Shown here: positions 31,249-40,306 of the stretch, piece by piece
Numbering within the stretch: the stretch's first letter is position 1
Layout: every line of letters begins with the position of its first letter
Assembly: GCF_002813755.1 (NCBI RefSeq)
Contig: NZ_CP018061.1
Span: forward strand, 1,726,001-1,790,000
Length of the DNA: 64,000 bases
Source of the DNA: Enterococcus mundtii
GTDB taxonomy: Bacteria; Bacillota; Bacilli; Lactobacillales; Enterococcaceae
Direction of reading: 5' to 3'
Made by a program: the position numbers and the translations under genes
Notes under the pieces: generated by a model
Seen by the model: the letters and a program-made list of their open reading frames with translations, nothing else
The model's database searches: none
What the model was told of the DNA's origin: nothing

Positions 31249-31258
31249 TTTCTTCCAC

Positions 31259-32248
31259 CTACTTTTCATACCCGTTAGGATGGCTTTCATGCCATGCCCA
31301 AGCAGTTTTGATGATTTCTTTCACATCTGTATATTCAGGTGCCCAGCCAAGGATTGCTCTCGCTTTTTCACTTGAAGCTACTAAACGACTTGGATCACCC
31401 GCTCTTCGTGGTGCGATTTTTGCAGGGATATCACGGCCTGTGACTTCTCGTGCTGCTTCTAGCATCTCTGTGACTGAATAACCTTTATTACTTCCCAAGT
31501 TGAAGAAGTTGCTTTCATTTCCAGCTTTTAAATATTCCAATGCTAAAATATGCGCAGCAATCAAATCTTCCACTTGTACATAATCTCTGATACATGTTCC
31601 GTCTGGGGTATCATAATCATCGCCATAGACCGCTAATGATTCTCGTTGGCCTAAAGCTACTTGTAAAATGATGGGGACTAAATGGGTTTCAGGGGTATGA
31701 TCTTCGCCGATCGACGCATCACTCTTAGCTCCTGCTACATTAAAATAGCGTAAAGCCACATAACGCATGCCATATGCTTCGTCACACCACTTCATCATTT
31801 TTTCCATCATCAGTTTGCTTTCACCATAAGGATTTTTCGGATTCGTTGGTGACCCCTCAGTGATCGGCGATTCTTTTGGCTCACCGTAAGTCGCAGCTGT
31901 GGAAGAAAAGACGATCCGTTTCACATCAAACTCGTGCATTACTTCTAATAATACTTGCATGCCATAAACATTATTATTGAAGTAGACTAAGGGTTTTTCA
32001 ACTGATTCACCGACTAACGAGCTCGCTGCAAAGTGCAAGACGCCCTCAATCGTTTCTTTTTGGAAAACTCCGCGTAGAAATTCTTTGTCACGAATATCGC
32101 CTTCATAAAAACGTGCATCAGTATGAACTGCTTGACGATGGCCTGTCAAAAGATTATCCACGACTGCTACATCATAGCCCTTTTCAATTAATTGATCGAC
32201 GGCATGGGAACCAATATAGCCTGCTCCGCCTAATACTAAAATTGTCAT
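31259..32248 (-). CDS. galE: UDP-glucose 4-epimerase
   Basis: 329 residues, extended [19 protein letters not shown] at the N-terminus, [11 protein letters not shown] near 122 and catalytic YGESK near 146. It interconverts UDP-glucose and UDP-galactose, so it links galactose use to capsule precursor supply. AAAGGAG lies before the ATG. First gene of galE-galT-galR. Confidence 0.97.
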   Translation of the reverse strand: MTILVLGGAGYIGSHAVDQLIEKGYDVAVVDNLLTGHRQAVHTDARFYEGDIRDKEFLRGVFQKETIEGVLHFAASSLVGESVEKPLVYFNNNVYGMQVLLEVMHEFDVKRIVFSSTAATYGEPKESPITEGSPTNPKNPYGESKLMMEKMMKWCDEAYGMRYVALRYFNVAGAKSDASIGEDHTPETHLVPIILQVALGQRESLAVYGDDYDTPDGTCIRDYVQVEDLIAAHILALEYLKAGNESNFFNLGSNKGYSVTEMLEAAREVTGRDIPAKIAPRRAGDPSRLVASSEKARAILGWAPEYTDVKEIIKTAWAWHESHPNGYEK

Positions 32249-32350
32249 GTTAAGACTCCTTTATCCATATAATTATATTCGTTATTTATTTTAACAAAAG
32301 TGAAGACCAGAAAACAGGGACTTTTTTTTGACAAAACCTTCTTTCATTTT

Positions 32351-32386
32351 ATTTAGTAAATTTATAATAAAACATTTAGTAAATTT
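32351..32386. promoter_or_regulatory. Paired TTTAGTAAA elements, possible GalR operators
   Basis: The 13-mer ATTTAGTAAATTT occurs twice (32351-32363 and 32374-32386), spaced 23 bases, about two helical turns. Each contains a near-palindromic TTTAGTAAA. They lie between galE and the DUF3042 gene. Binding of the LacI-family neighbour is inferred. Confidence 0.5.
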
Positions 32387-32495
32387 TTTCAACATTTTAT
32401 TGTAAAGGGTTTCAAATAAAAAAACGAAAGACTAGCGTTTTTCCTGGTTTTGCTTCATAATAGAAGTGTCAAATAGATAAATGAGGTGAATCATT

Positions 32496-32663
32496 ATGAA
32501 AAAATTTGTATCAGGTATCTTAGTAGGTAGCTTGGCTACTGTAGCAGCTGTGGCTGGTTTAGTAACTTCTGTAAAGAAAACAGTCATCGACCCAATCGAC
32601 GAAAAAGAAGCAATGATTGAAGAAAATCGTAAAAAAGCAATGAGAAAACGTGTATCACGATAA
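32496..32663 (+). CDS. Small DUF3042-type protein
   Basis: 55 residues starting MKKFVSGILVGSL, with one N-terminal hydrophobic helix (about 5-25), then KKTVIDPIDEKEAMIEENRKK and a basic end. Matches my recollection of the short DUF3042 family of lactic acid bacteria. AGGTGAA precedes the ATG. Divergent from galE. Function unknown; probably a small membrane-anchored protein. Confidence 0.85.
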   Translation: MKKFVSGILVGSLATVAAVAGLVTSVKKTVIDPIDEKEAMIEENRKKAMRKRVSR

Positions 32664-32696
32664 GAACGAGTGATTGAAGCATTCAGCTTCAAAAAC

Positions 32697-32745
32697 GAAA
32701 AACCCAAAAATTGTTCTGCAATTTTTTGGGTTTTTTTATTTCTAA
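32697..32745 (+). terminator. Terminator after the DUF3042 gene
   Basis: AACCCAAAAATTG and CAATTTTTTGGGTT form the stem, followed by TTTTTT on the plus strand. Confidence 0.85.
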
Positions 32746-32840
32746 CAAGTTTTTTCTAAAACTCACATTTTTAAGTTACGACAGGAATGGAAGCTGACGA
32801 ATAGCACAGTCGCGTTTCTTCTATCTCCCTCGTGCTATCC

Positions 32841-33038
32841 AAAAAGAACGTTCCTACAAGAGGTCGGGACAGAAGTGTTTAGCCTCGAGAAATAAGGCGC
32901 CATCCACGAAAAGTGTTCTTCAAATTTTTGTGGATGGCACCTTATTTCCGAAGAGGTTACTTCTGTTCCCGCCGTTTATTCGGATTTAGTTGGTGGGAGA
33001 GAACTAATGTCCCACTCTCCTGAAGGAACGTTCTTTTT
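32841..33038. repeat. Nested inverted-repeat intergenic element
   Basis: About 198 bases bounded by a perfect 15-bp inverted repeat (AAAAAGAACGTTCCT at 32841 and its complement ending 33038). Inside lie GGTCGGGACAGAAGTG versus a related CACTTCTGTTCCCGCC-like arm, a 24-bp arm pair around GCCATCCAC (two mismatches), and a terminal GTGGGA/TCCCAC hairpin. No protein frame. The right terminus reaches into the stop codon of the FAD protein gene. Such GGGACAGAAGT elements recur between genes in enterococci to my knowledge; copy number here is one. Confidence 0.7.
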
Positions 33039-34839
33039 ATGATTTTTCTGCTAAAATCAGTTGTGCGATACGATCAATTTGTCTAAGATTCCAAAAATCG
33101 ACATGGGGTCTCGGAACGGAGGCTGTTAACCATTCTACCCCTTCTGTTGGGATGCCGATACAATACAAATTGTTTTGTACTTCCCCATGTGCATCGATCA
33201 CACGTGAACTTTCTCGTTCGATCGCTACCGCACCAGAAACGAAATCGCCACTTGGATCATGCAACTGAAATGGCTGAAGGACCTGGGCATCACGTAGACT
33301 GATCAAGGCTGGATTTCTCGTTGTTCGTAAGTCATTTTTTGGTAATCGTGCCTCAATTAGATAGCTACTTGAAAGCCCTTCTGGTTCCAGGTGAAATCTC
33401 TTGTCCTTTCCTATAAAAGTAAAAGGAGGTTCCACCAAATGAAAAATCCCTGCATCGATTAATGCTGCTAATTCCTGGGCTCTTCGTAAAGGCGGACCAA
33501 TAGTAAAAAAAGCATCAAACGTATTGAACCATTGCCACAATACTTCTTTATATTCTTTTGCAGAAAAAACTTCCCATAGCATTGCTTGATGCACCATGTT
33601 TCGCCAATCTTTCAATGCATCCAACGTCGCAATCAATGGACCGTCCACATTCCCTTTTTGCGCTTCATTGATTTGATCTTCGATATATCTCCGACTCATT
33701 TGTGGATAGGGTAACGTGTGGTCGGTCAAGTGATCAAGTAGGTTCCAAGACCACAAATGGTTTGCTAATGCAGGATATTTTTGCAGCCATTCCTTTTCTG
33801 TAGCTCCAAGAAAGACTTCTTGAAATTCGCTGAGAGCAATCGACAACCCATGTTCCTCAATCACTTTTTTATAATAGAACAATTCGAGATCTTTTTTTAA
33901 GTCCGCAAAGAAATCTTGTCCAGTCAGTTTTTGGGTCCGATAGTACGTATTTAATCGTTCTTGCGTCAGAATAACTGGCTGTGCCACCTCGCCAACTTTT
34001 TTCTGGTTGCGTCCATGGGGATAGTAAGGTAACCCTCGCCGAGAGCCACAATAGACGATAGGCTCTTCTCCCGACGGACGATAAACCAATCGACCTTCCA
34101 ATTCTTCAAAGCGACCGCCTCGTTGTTGTGTCAACAAACCGATATAATCGAAAAAACAGAGTCCTAACCCCCGAACAAACACCGGTTCTTGGGCAGGGAT
34201 CATCGATAAATCAACATCGGCTGGATTAGCTGGTCCTTGGTAAAATAAGTGATGCTCAGCCGCATACTCACTTAATTGTCTTTCTTCTGACGTTCGTTCA
34301 TGTTCCCAATGACCCGTTGCTAGGATCAGATGGTCCACCACATAGGCTTCGTCTTTAGTTTGTAGAATGAATTGTTTCTCTTTCTTGGTGGCTTCGATGA
34401 CTAATTCTTGTATATAATTGAAACGATCAGAAAATCGTTCTTGTAGACGCGCGTAAAACCATTGGAGATAGACGCCAAAAAAGCGACGACTTGTTGGTTG
34501 GTTTTCTAATAAATTAGCTGCTTCACACAAAAACGCTTCTTTTTCTTTGATAGTTGTCTTACTAAGATAAGAAGGAGCAAATTCTTTCGCCCATTGATAA
34601 AGATTCACTCCGTTAGCGACCACGCCGCCACTACTTAATGTCTCATCCGTAAACATCGTCACTTGTGACGCCAATGAATTCATCAGTACTTCTTTTGGCT
34701 GATCGACTCGCCAAACCTTGCCACCGATTCCACTTGGATCAAAAAGGAGGATCTCAATATCTTCTTCTTGTTGATTATAGAGTAAACGCTCTAACATGCT
34801 AAGTCCACGAGGACCTGCCCCGATGATCCCAATTCTCAT
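33037..34839 (-). CDS. FAD/NAD(P)-binding protein
   Basis: 600 residues. N-terminal FAD-binding GIIGAGPRGLSMLERLL, a second nucleotide-binding region with VRGLGLCFFDYIGLL, and LILATGHWEHE near 170. This is the FAD-NAD(P)-binding family related to HI0933-like and monooxygenase-like proteins; typical length about 600. No membrane helices. Substrate not known. It stands alone between a repeat element and the rhodanese gene, with RBS AGGTGG. Confidence 0.8.
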   Translation of the reverse strand: MRIGIIGAGPRGLSMLERLLYNQQEEDIEILLFDPSGIGGKVWRVDQPKEVLMNSLASQVTMFTDETLSSGGVVANGVNLYQWAKEFAPSYLSKTTIKEKEAFLCEAANLLENQPTSRRFFGVYLQWFYARLQERFSDRFNYIQELVIEATKKEKQFILQTKDEAYVVDHLILATGHWEHERTSEERQLSEYAAEHHLFYQGPANPADVDLSMIPAQEPVFVRGLGLCFFDYIGLLTQQRGGRFEELEGRLVYRPSGEEPIVYCGSRRGLPYYPHGRNQKKVGEVAQPVILTQERLNTYYRTQKLTGQDFFADLKKDLELFYYKKVIEEHGLSIALSEFQEVFLGATEKEWLQKYPALANHLWSWNLLDHLTDHTLPYPQMSRRYIEDQINEAQKGNVDGPLIATLDALKDWRNMVHQAMLWEVFSAKEYKEVLWQWFNTFDAFFTIGPPLRRAQELAALIDAGIFHLVEPPFTFIGKDKRFHLEPEGLSSSYLIEARLPKNDLRTTRNPALISLRDAQVLQPFQLHDPSGDFVSGAVAIERESSRVIDAHGEVQNNLYCIGIPTEGVEWLTASVPRPHVDFWNLRQIDRIAQLILAEKS

Positions 34840-35172
34840 CTATCCACCTACCTATATGTATTTGCTTGGTTATCACGCATCTTTTCTCTTGATTTCACTC
34901 AATACGCGCTACAATGATTTACTTGGCTAACTCACTAAGGAGCAACAGTTCTTCATGTTTTTCATTCTGTGAACAACTGATTTCCAAATCACATCCGTAA
35001 ATCAAAAAACCGAATTTAGGAAAATACTTGGTGCTGACTACCTTTGTTATATCCTCTCATTCCATCATAGCATAATTTTTCTGCAATAAGAAAAAACAAC
35101 AAGAAAAAAGAGCGAATAACCGCTCTTATTCTTGTTGCTACTAAGGTAACATAAGAAGTACAAGACTCCTCG
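34840..35172. other. Intergenic region
   Basis: Contains the rhodanese-gene terminator on the right and the presumed promoter of the FAD protein; a TATGAT hexamer near 35060-35070 (minus) has only a poor -35. No coding frame was accepted. Confidence 0.5.
35089..35140 (-). terminator. Terminator after the rhodanese gene
   Basis: CAACAAGAATAAGAGCGG-ttatt-CGCTCTTTTTTCTTGTTG stem followed by TTTTTT on the minus strand. Confidence 0.8.
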
Positions 35173-35568
35173 TTAGATTTTTTTACTTTTGATTTTACCT
35201 GACCAACCATCATAGCCACCTTTTAAGATATAGATATCTTGGTAGCCTGCTTTACGCAGTTGGTTAGCTGTACGAATACTCAAACTTTTCTTTTGATCAT
35301 AAATATAAACCGGTTGGTCTTTACGAATCGAACCAAGTGAATTTTTTAGCACTGTATAAGGAATATTTCTAGCGCCTAAAATATGACCCGCGTCAAAGAC
35401 ATCTTTTTCACGAACATCGATGACTTGTGCACGACGCATTCCTTCACGAAATTCTTCTTCTTCAAGCATTGTTGCAGAACGTTTAGCCATTACTCGTAAG
35501 TAAACTTCCCAAAATACGATAGCTAAGATGATCAGTAATAAAATGATGTTAATAATCCATAAAACCAT
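35173..35568 (-). CDS. Membrane-anchored rhodanese-domain protein
   Basis: 131 residues: one N-terminal helix (WIINIILLLIILAIVFW) and a single rhodanese domain (about 45-125, VIDVREKDVFDAGHILGARNIPY). The usual active-site Cys position reads YIYDQKKSLS, so no Cys is present; sulfurtransferase activity is doubtful. YqhL/YibN-like proteins look like this. It follows glucokinase with a 14-base gap. Confidence 0.88.
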   Translation of the reverse strand: MVLWIINIILLLIILAIVFWEVYLRVMAKRSATMLEEEEFREGMRRAQVIDVREKDVFDAGHILGARNIPYTVLKNSLGSIRKDQPVYIYDQKKSLSIRTANQLRKAGYQDIYILKGGYDGWSGKIKSKKI

Positions 35569-35582
35569 GTCGTGCCTCCACT

Positions 35583-36548
35583 TTATTCAGCATATTTCAA
35601 GGCTAATGAGGCAGCACCGATGACGCCTGCTTCATTTCCTAATTCAGCTAATTTGATTTTTGTTGATTCTCTCACTTGTGGGAAGGTAAATTCTTTGAAG
35701 TATTTCTCCACACGACTGCGTAAAAATTCTCCCGCAGCTGATACACCTCCACCGATGACAATACTTGATGGATTCAACGTGTTTCCTAAATTCCCGCAAG
35801 CTAGTCCTAGATATAGACAGACACGATCGACCACCATCAAACCAAATGGATCATCTGCTTCTGCTAATTCAAAAACATCTTTACTTGTTACTTCTTCACC
35901 ATTATCAAGCATCGCTTTCAAGCGTGAATCACCGGCATATTCTTCTGCCAAATGACGGGCCACTCGAACGACACCTGTCGCACTTGAGACAGTTTCTAAA
36001 CAACCACGTTTGCCACAAGTACATTCGAATCCATTTGGATCGATCGTAATGTGTCCTACTTCTCCAGCGGCTCCAGTCACACCATGAAGTAAATGACCAT
36101 CCGCCACGATACCGCCACCAACACCTGTACCTAGAGTGATGAATACGACATCAGGATCATTTTCGCCTGCACCTTTCCAACGTTCGCCTAGTGCTGCGAC
36201 ATTGGCGTCATTATCGATGGCAAATTTGATGCCCGTTCCTTCTTCAATCATTTTTTTGACAAATTGAAGCTCGCGCCAGTTTAAATTGTACGCACCAATC
36301 ACTGTACCAGCTTCGCTGTCGACTGTCCCTGGTGTCCCCATACCGATACCGATAAAGTCTTCAGCTTTCATACCGTATAAGTTCAGACGATGATTGATAG
36401 ATTCAATGATTTCAGGAATAATGTGTTTGCCATCATCCAAAATATTGGTATCGATACTCCATTTCTGTTGAATTTCTCCGTCAGGTGTCAAGATCGCAAA
36501 TTTTGCTGTTGTTCCACCTAAATCAATCCCAATAATTTTTTTGTCCAT
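35583..36548 (-). CDS. glk: ROK-family glucokinase
   Basis: 321 residues from the ATG at 36548 (AAAGGAAT upstream). ROK signatures: IGIDLGGTTAKFAIL at the N-terminus, GIGMGTPGTVD near 65, VFITLGTGVGGGIVADG near 125, and the zinc site CTCGKRGCLE with upstream GEVGHI. It phosphorylates glucose to glucose-6-phosphate with ATP. It overlaps no gene but starts within two bases of the YqgQ stop, in the common firmicute order rhomboid-yqgQ-glk-rhodanese. Confidence 0.95.
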   Translation of the reverse strand: MDKKIIGIDLGGTTAKFAILTPDGEIQQKWSIDTNILDDGKHIIPEIIESINHRLNLYGMKAEDFIGIGMGTPGTVDSEAGTVIGAYNLNWRELQFVKKMIEEGTGIKFAIDNDANVAALGERWKGAGENDPDVVFITLGTGVGGGIVADGHLLHGVTGAAGEVGHITIDPNGFECTCGKRGCLETVSSATGVVRVARHLAEEYAGDSRLKAMLDNGEEVTSKDVFELAEADDPFGLMVVDRVCLYLGLACGNLGNTLNPSSIVIGGGVSAAGEFLRSRVEKYFKEFTFPQVRESTKIKLAELGNEAGVIGAASLALKYAE

Positions 36549-36550
36549 GA

Positions 36551-36760
36551 TCAAATTCCTTTCTTTCTGCTCTCTTCGATTCGGTGTTCTCTTTTTAAGA
36601 TGTGCCACGCAGTCATATATGTTTCGTGATCGATCAAATGATTATCATAAAGCTTACGTAATTCGATCGTCATCAATTCAATATCATAAATCCGTGCGCC
36701 CACATAAATATAGATACCAAACCTCTTGAATAGCTGTTGTACGTCGTATAAGCTTTCCAT
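36551..36760 (-). CDS. yqgQ: YqgQ-family protein (DUF910)
   Basis: 69 residues, start MESLYDVQQLFKRFG; contains GARIYDIELM and YMTAWHILKREHR, the conserved pattern of the family. AAGGAAG lies before the ATG. Conserved between rhomboid and glucokinase genes in Firmicutes. Function not known. Confidence 0.9.
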   Translation of the reverse strand: MESLYDVQQLFKRFGIYIYVGARIYDIELMTIELRKLYDNHLIDHETYMTAWHILKREHRIEESRKKGI

Positions 36761-36779
36761 TTAAAGCACTTCCTTCACA

Positions 36780-37484
36780 TTATACAAGTATTCCATAATT
36801 TTTTAAACCCACTAAAACACATATTATAAAAAGAAAGAGAAAAACGATCGACGATATAATACGATGATGGATCGAGTAATCATTGGATCGATTTGGTAAT
36901 CCTAATAGATTCCCTATCAGGAAACCTCCGATCAAGCCACCCACATGTCCCCAGATATCCACTGAGGTATCTGATATACCGAATATAAAAGAAAAAACAA
37001 TGAATATCATGTAACGGCGTACCAGCTGTTTTACCACATAATCATTTTTGTAATGAATACCTAGAACAAATAATGCACCAAATAAACCAAAAAGCGATGT
37101 ACTTGCCCCACCAGATAACACATTCATTTCATTGAAGGCAAAACTGGTCACATTTCCCATGATACCACTAAGTAAATAAATCAAGAAAAAGCGCCAATGA
37201 CCGTATACCGTTTCGATTTGTGAACCCATAAAATACAAGACGACAGAGTTCAGTACAAAATGCATCATCCCAAAATGAATAAATATTGGTGTGATCAAAC
37301 GCCACCATTCATGTAGGTAGGCAATATGCTGGCCAGACATGCCTAGTTCAAAAGCCACGCTATTACCAGGTAATACCTCCATTGCGAAAAAGACGATTGT
37401 TTGGATCACTAAAAAAATCTGTGTTAAAAATGGCCCATCGAGCCAAGATTTTAATTTGAATTGTTGCTGCCGATTTACTTTCAT
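36780..37484 (-). CDS. Rhomboid intramembrane serine protease
   Basis: 234 residues with six or seven membrane helices. Catalytic Ser in LSGGASTSLFGLFGAL (GxSx form, near 125) and His in DIWGHVGGLIGGFLIG near 185; WWRLITPIFIHFGMMHFVLNS is the typical early loop. It cleaves membrane proteins within helices. AGGGGGTA lies before the ATG. Operon with 5-formyl-THF cyclo-ligase upstream. Confidence 0.93.
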   Translation of the reverse strand: MKVNRQQQFKLKSWLDGPFLTQIFLVIQTIVFFAMEVLPGNSVAFELGMSGQHIAYLHEWWRLITPIFIHFGMMHFVLNSVVLYFMGSQIETVYGHWRFFLIYLLSGIMGNVTSFAFNEMNVLSGGASTSLFGLFGALFVLGIHYKNDYVVKQLVRRYMIFIVFSFIFGISDTSVDIWGHVGGLIGGFLIGNLLGLPNRSNDYSIHHRIISSIVFLFLFIICVLVGLKNYGILV

Positions 37485-37502
37485 ATATACCCCCTTGTTT
37501 TT

Positions 37503-38054
37503 TTAGTCGTTCAATAAATGTTGGATTTTCTTATCAAAGTCTTCTGGTTCCCAATCATTATGAATCATCTCTTTGAACGTCAAGCTGCACGTTTGATGCG
37601 GATACTCTTTCAGATAGCGATCATAGTACCCTCCACCAAAACCGATTCTGTACCCATCTGGATGAAAGATGATTCCTGGGACGATCAATAAATCGATCAT
37701 CGTTGCCTCATAAAGATGCGTTGAAACAGGTTCTAACACACCAAAACTTGAACGTTCCAATACTGTGTTCTCAGAGAACTCATAAAATGCCATTTGACGT
37801 TTCGGCAATGTCTTAGGGATCACAACGATTTTCCCTGAAGCTCTCGCTTGTTCGATCAACGGTCGTGTATCTATTTCAAATTCATTTGAAAGAGTTATAC
37901 CGATGACTTGCGCCTGTTTCCAATACTCGGTTGCAAACAATTGCTTATAGATTTTTTGTTCTTTTTCTTTTTTATAGCCACTTGCAGCAATTTTTTTAAG
38001 TTCATTAATGCCAAATTGACGGAGCTGTTCTTTTTTCTGCTTTTCGTGTCCCAA
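37503..38054 (-). CDS. 5-formyltetrahydrofolate cyclo-ligase
   Basis: 183 residues. Motif VVIPKTLPKRQMAFYEF near 75, and the phosphate-binding FGGGYYDRYL near 140. It converts 5-formyl-THF to 5,10-methenyl-THF with ATP, recovering an inhibitory folate. The start is TTG with AGGTGA upstream. First gene of the block ending with the rhodanese gene. Confidence 0.92.
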   Translation of the reverse strand: MGHEKQKKEQLRQFGINELKKIAASGYKKEKEQKIYKQLFATEYWKQAQVIGITLSNEFEIDTRPLIEQARASGKIVVIPKTLPKRQMAFYEFSENTVLERSSFGVLEPVSTHLYEATMIDLLIVPGIIFHPDGYRIGFGGGYYDRYLKEYPHQTCSLTFKEMIHNDWEPEDFDKKIQHLLND

Positions 38055-38414
38055 ATAATCACCTGCCTACCTTCTGTTAAAATGGTAGCGGAAAACGGAG
38101 AAAATAGCAATTTAACTTTTTAGATTTTTGGATTTGTTCTGTCTAATTTTAGTTAGGACATCGATCTATCCCCATTTGATGTTAACAATCGTCAATCATT
38201 CATTCGTTAGATAACACTGAAAATCATTATAGTTTATGTGGAATCGATGAATAAAGTTTACTCTTTCTTGATGTATACGGCAGAAGAAAAATCATTCACA
38301 GACTAGATGAACACTAGTGATGCGAATGATTTTTTTGTTTATATTTGTTTTTCAATTTTCAACTTAATAATTCATGAATAGAGAATTTTTACCATCTATA
38401 ATTTCTATCTTTTA
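38055..38414. other. Intergenic region after the LXG locus
   Basis: AT-rich; holds the upstream region of the cyclo-ligase gene and a terminator for the immunity gene (38287-38334). No coding frame seen. Confidence 0.55.
38287..38334. terminator. Bidirectional-type terminator downstream of the immunity gene
   Basis: AAAAATCATTC and GAATGATTTTT outer stem with CACTAG-type inner pairing; T-runs on both sides. Confidence 0.7.
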
Positions 38415-38771
38415 TTATTCGTAGTTGATATAGATTTTACTTAAGTAATTGTGTTCTAAAAATAAAACAATTGCTTGAACTACTTCTTCCAAGCTATCTT
38501 TCATTGAGGTTTGATTGATTTTGTTGATATCAAAACATTTTAATTGTTCAATAATAAGGGATTTATCTTTGATTAACCACGGTGAATCATCATACCATCC
38601 CTCATGATGAAAGTATTCTTTCAAAATCCCCTTTTTTTCTAAATTACAATCTAATAAGTGATCTAAAATTGTATCAAAATACCCGTTCCAAATTATAAGT
38701 TTATTGCCATCAGCTACAAAAGAAAGCTCTGCTTCTCCTTCAAAACCTTCATAAAACTTATTGTCAATCAT
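38415..38771 (-). CDS. Candidate immunity protein for the LXG toxin
   Basis: 118 residues from the ATG at 38771, with AAGGAG eight bases before it. Acidic, cytoplasmic, no signal. Contains GFEGEAELSFVADGNKLIIWNG and a Trp-rich GWYDDSPWLI stretch. I do not recognise a named immunity family. It begins five bases after the toxin stop in the same direction, the normal place for an immunity gene, and is intact even though the toxin gene has an internal stop. Confidence 0.75.
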   Translation of the reverse strand: MIDNKFYEGFEGEAELSFVADGNKLIIWNGYFDTILDHLLDCNLEKKGILKEYFHHEGWYDDSPWLIKDKSLIIEQLKCFDINKINQTSMKDSLEEVVQAIVLFLEHNYLSKIYINYE

Positions 38772-38776
38772 ACCAT

Positions 38777-40306
38777 TCACTCCTTCCAATGACCTTTTTC
38801 CAAAATTATAATTTGTTCTGTAGTAGCATTTCCTTTTTTTCTTGCATTTATAGCATCATACCATTTATACGCTTCTACCCATTCATTATCACCAATTTTG
38901 AAAAAATTTTGGGGCTTGTTCCCTCCATTTCCAGGTAGTATTCTTTGGATAACCCATGTATTGCCCTGTTCTACAGGTGCTCCTGGAGTTCTTGTATGCC
39001 ACCTCACTTCATACTTAAATTCACCATCATTCCACTTATAAGTAATCTGTTCATAACCAGCATTCATTGTCTTGGCATTAATTTTTACGTTATCAGGAAT
39101 ATCTATAGGTGCTGTTTTCTTATATTGATTTGCAATTTTAAGTTTCTCTGCTTCAGTTAGCGTGGATAGCTTTGGTATATTTCCACCACCCACCTCCTCA
39201 ATCTTACCATTCTCCACCTGTTTCACACCAGTAGTCGTCAATACTTTGTATGAGGCGTAAGTAAAGCCTAATACCATCAAGGCTTGACCGAGTTCGGATT
39301 CATTGATCCATGTGTAGCCGTCTTTGACGTATTGCGAGGTAGAGACAATACTGCCTAAGAGTGGGTCTAGTTTTTCGCCGGTTTCGTAATTGACACCTTG
39401 ACGCCATGCTGCATTGACTTTCTCTTGGTAGGTATCGTACGTCATGAATTGGATCAGTTCAGGGTCTAAGTAGTGACCTACTTTCGTGACATATTGATAC
39501 AGCTCGGGATTCACGATGCCGTAGCCTGATTGCTTGTCTTCGATTTTCCAAAAGACACGTGGGTTGCCCTCGTTATCGTGAATAATGAGAGCATAGACGT
39601 TGTACTTTTCTAGTTCTTTGTTTTTAGTTGGATCGATGCCTTTTTTCTCGTTGTCTGCTTGTTGCCATTTGTCTTGGATCGTAGTTGTCCAGGACAAATC
39701 TTTTGGCATAGAGAATGTTTTCGTTTGGCTATTCCAAGCAGTTTTCGTTTGAGCAAGTCCTTGATTGACTGCTTGTTCGAGACTTTTGATTTCTGTAAAA
39801 AATTGCGCGGAGCTTTGGTTGTAAGCTAAGAGTTTTTGGAGTTTTTCTTCCAGTTTGTGTTTCAAATCATGATACATCGTGAGTAACAACGTATTCTAAC
39901 TGAGTTGAAAGCTTTGATGTTCTTCTGGCATATGAGGTGAAAGAAGCAATTGTCTTATTCCCTCGGCTTGAGTGATATACTGATTCATTTGGCGAATCTG
40001 TGCTTCTAATTCGGATTGTTTCAAGCTGATGGAATCAACTTGATTTATGTATTCCTGTGGAAATCGTTTTGCTGCTTTTTCGACCGCTTCGGAGAGTAAG
40101 ATTCCTCCTTGGACGAGTGGGTAAAGTACTTGGGAAAAATAGGCTTTCGCAGCGTCGTAGGTTTTCCCTTGGAGATTGGGCGTTTGTAAAGTGAATTGAG
40201 TGATGGCTTGTTGGAGATTTTGGTAATCAGTGACTTGTTTTTGGCAGAAGTGACTGGCGCTCGTGGCTTGGGCTAAGGAATCCGAAAGATACATATCGAT
40301 ACTCAT
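38777..40306 (-). pseudogene. LXG-domain type VIIb toxin gene with in-frame amber stop
   Basis: One 510-codon frame interrupted by TAG at 39896-39898. Before it lie 136 codons of an LXG domain (MSIDMYLSDSLAQA start, helical). After it the same frame continues N-T-LLLTMYHDLKHKLEEKLQKLL, the expected rest of the LXG helix, a linker, and a C-terminal toxin tip (about 130 residues) with RWHTRTPGAP, GNTWVIQR, ARKKGNATTEQ and a GHWK end, resembling polymorphic toxin type 30 from memory. LXG toxins leave through the EssC-type VIIb system. A C-to-T change in CAG would explain the stop. Alternatives: sequencing error, or separate expression of the distal part from TTG at 39889. Confidence 0.8.

Noticed and set aside
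32432-32707. 91-codon frame on the minus strand
   Set aside because: It lies antisense over the DUF3042 gene, which has an RBS, family pattern and terminator.
35016-35219. 67-codon minus-strand frame
   Set aside because: It overlaps the rhodanese 3' end and its terminator and has no RBS.
36541-36608. Longer N-terminus for glucokinase
   Set aside because: The family start and RBS fit the ATG at 36548; the extension runs into the YqgQ gene.
38772-38789. Upstream TTG start for the immunity candidate
   Set aside because: It would lie on the RBS itself and overlap the toxin stop; the ATG at 38771 has AAGGAG at good spacing.
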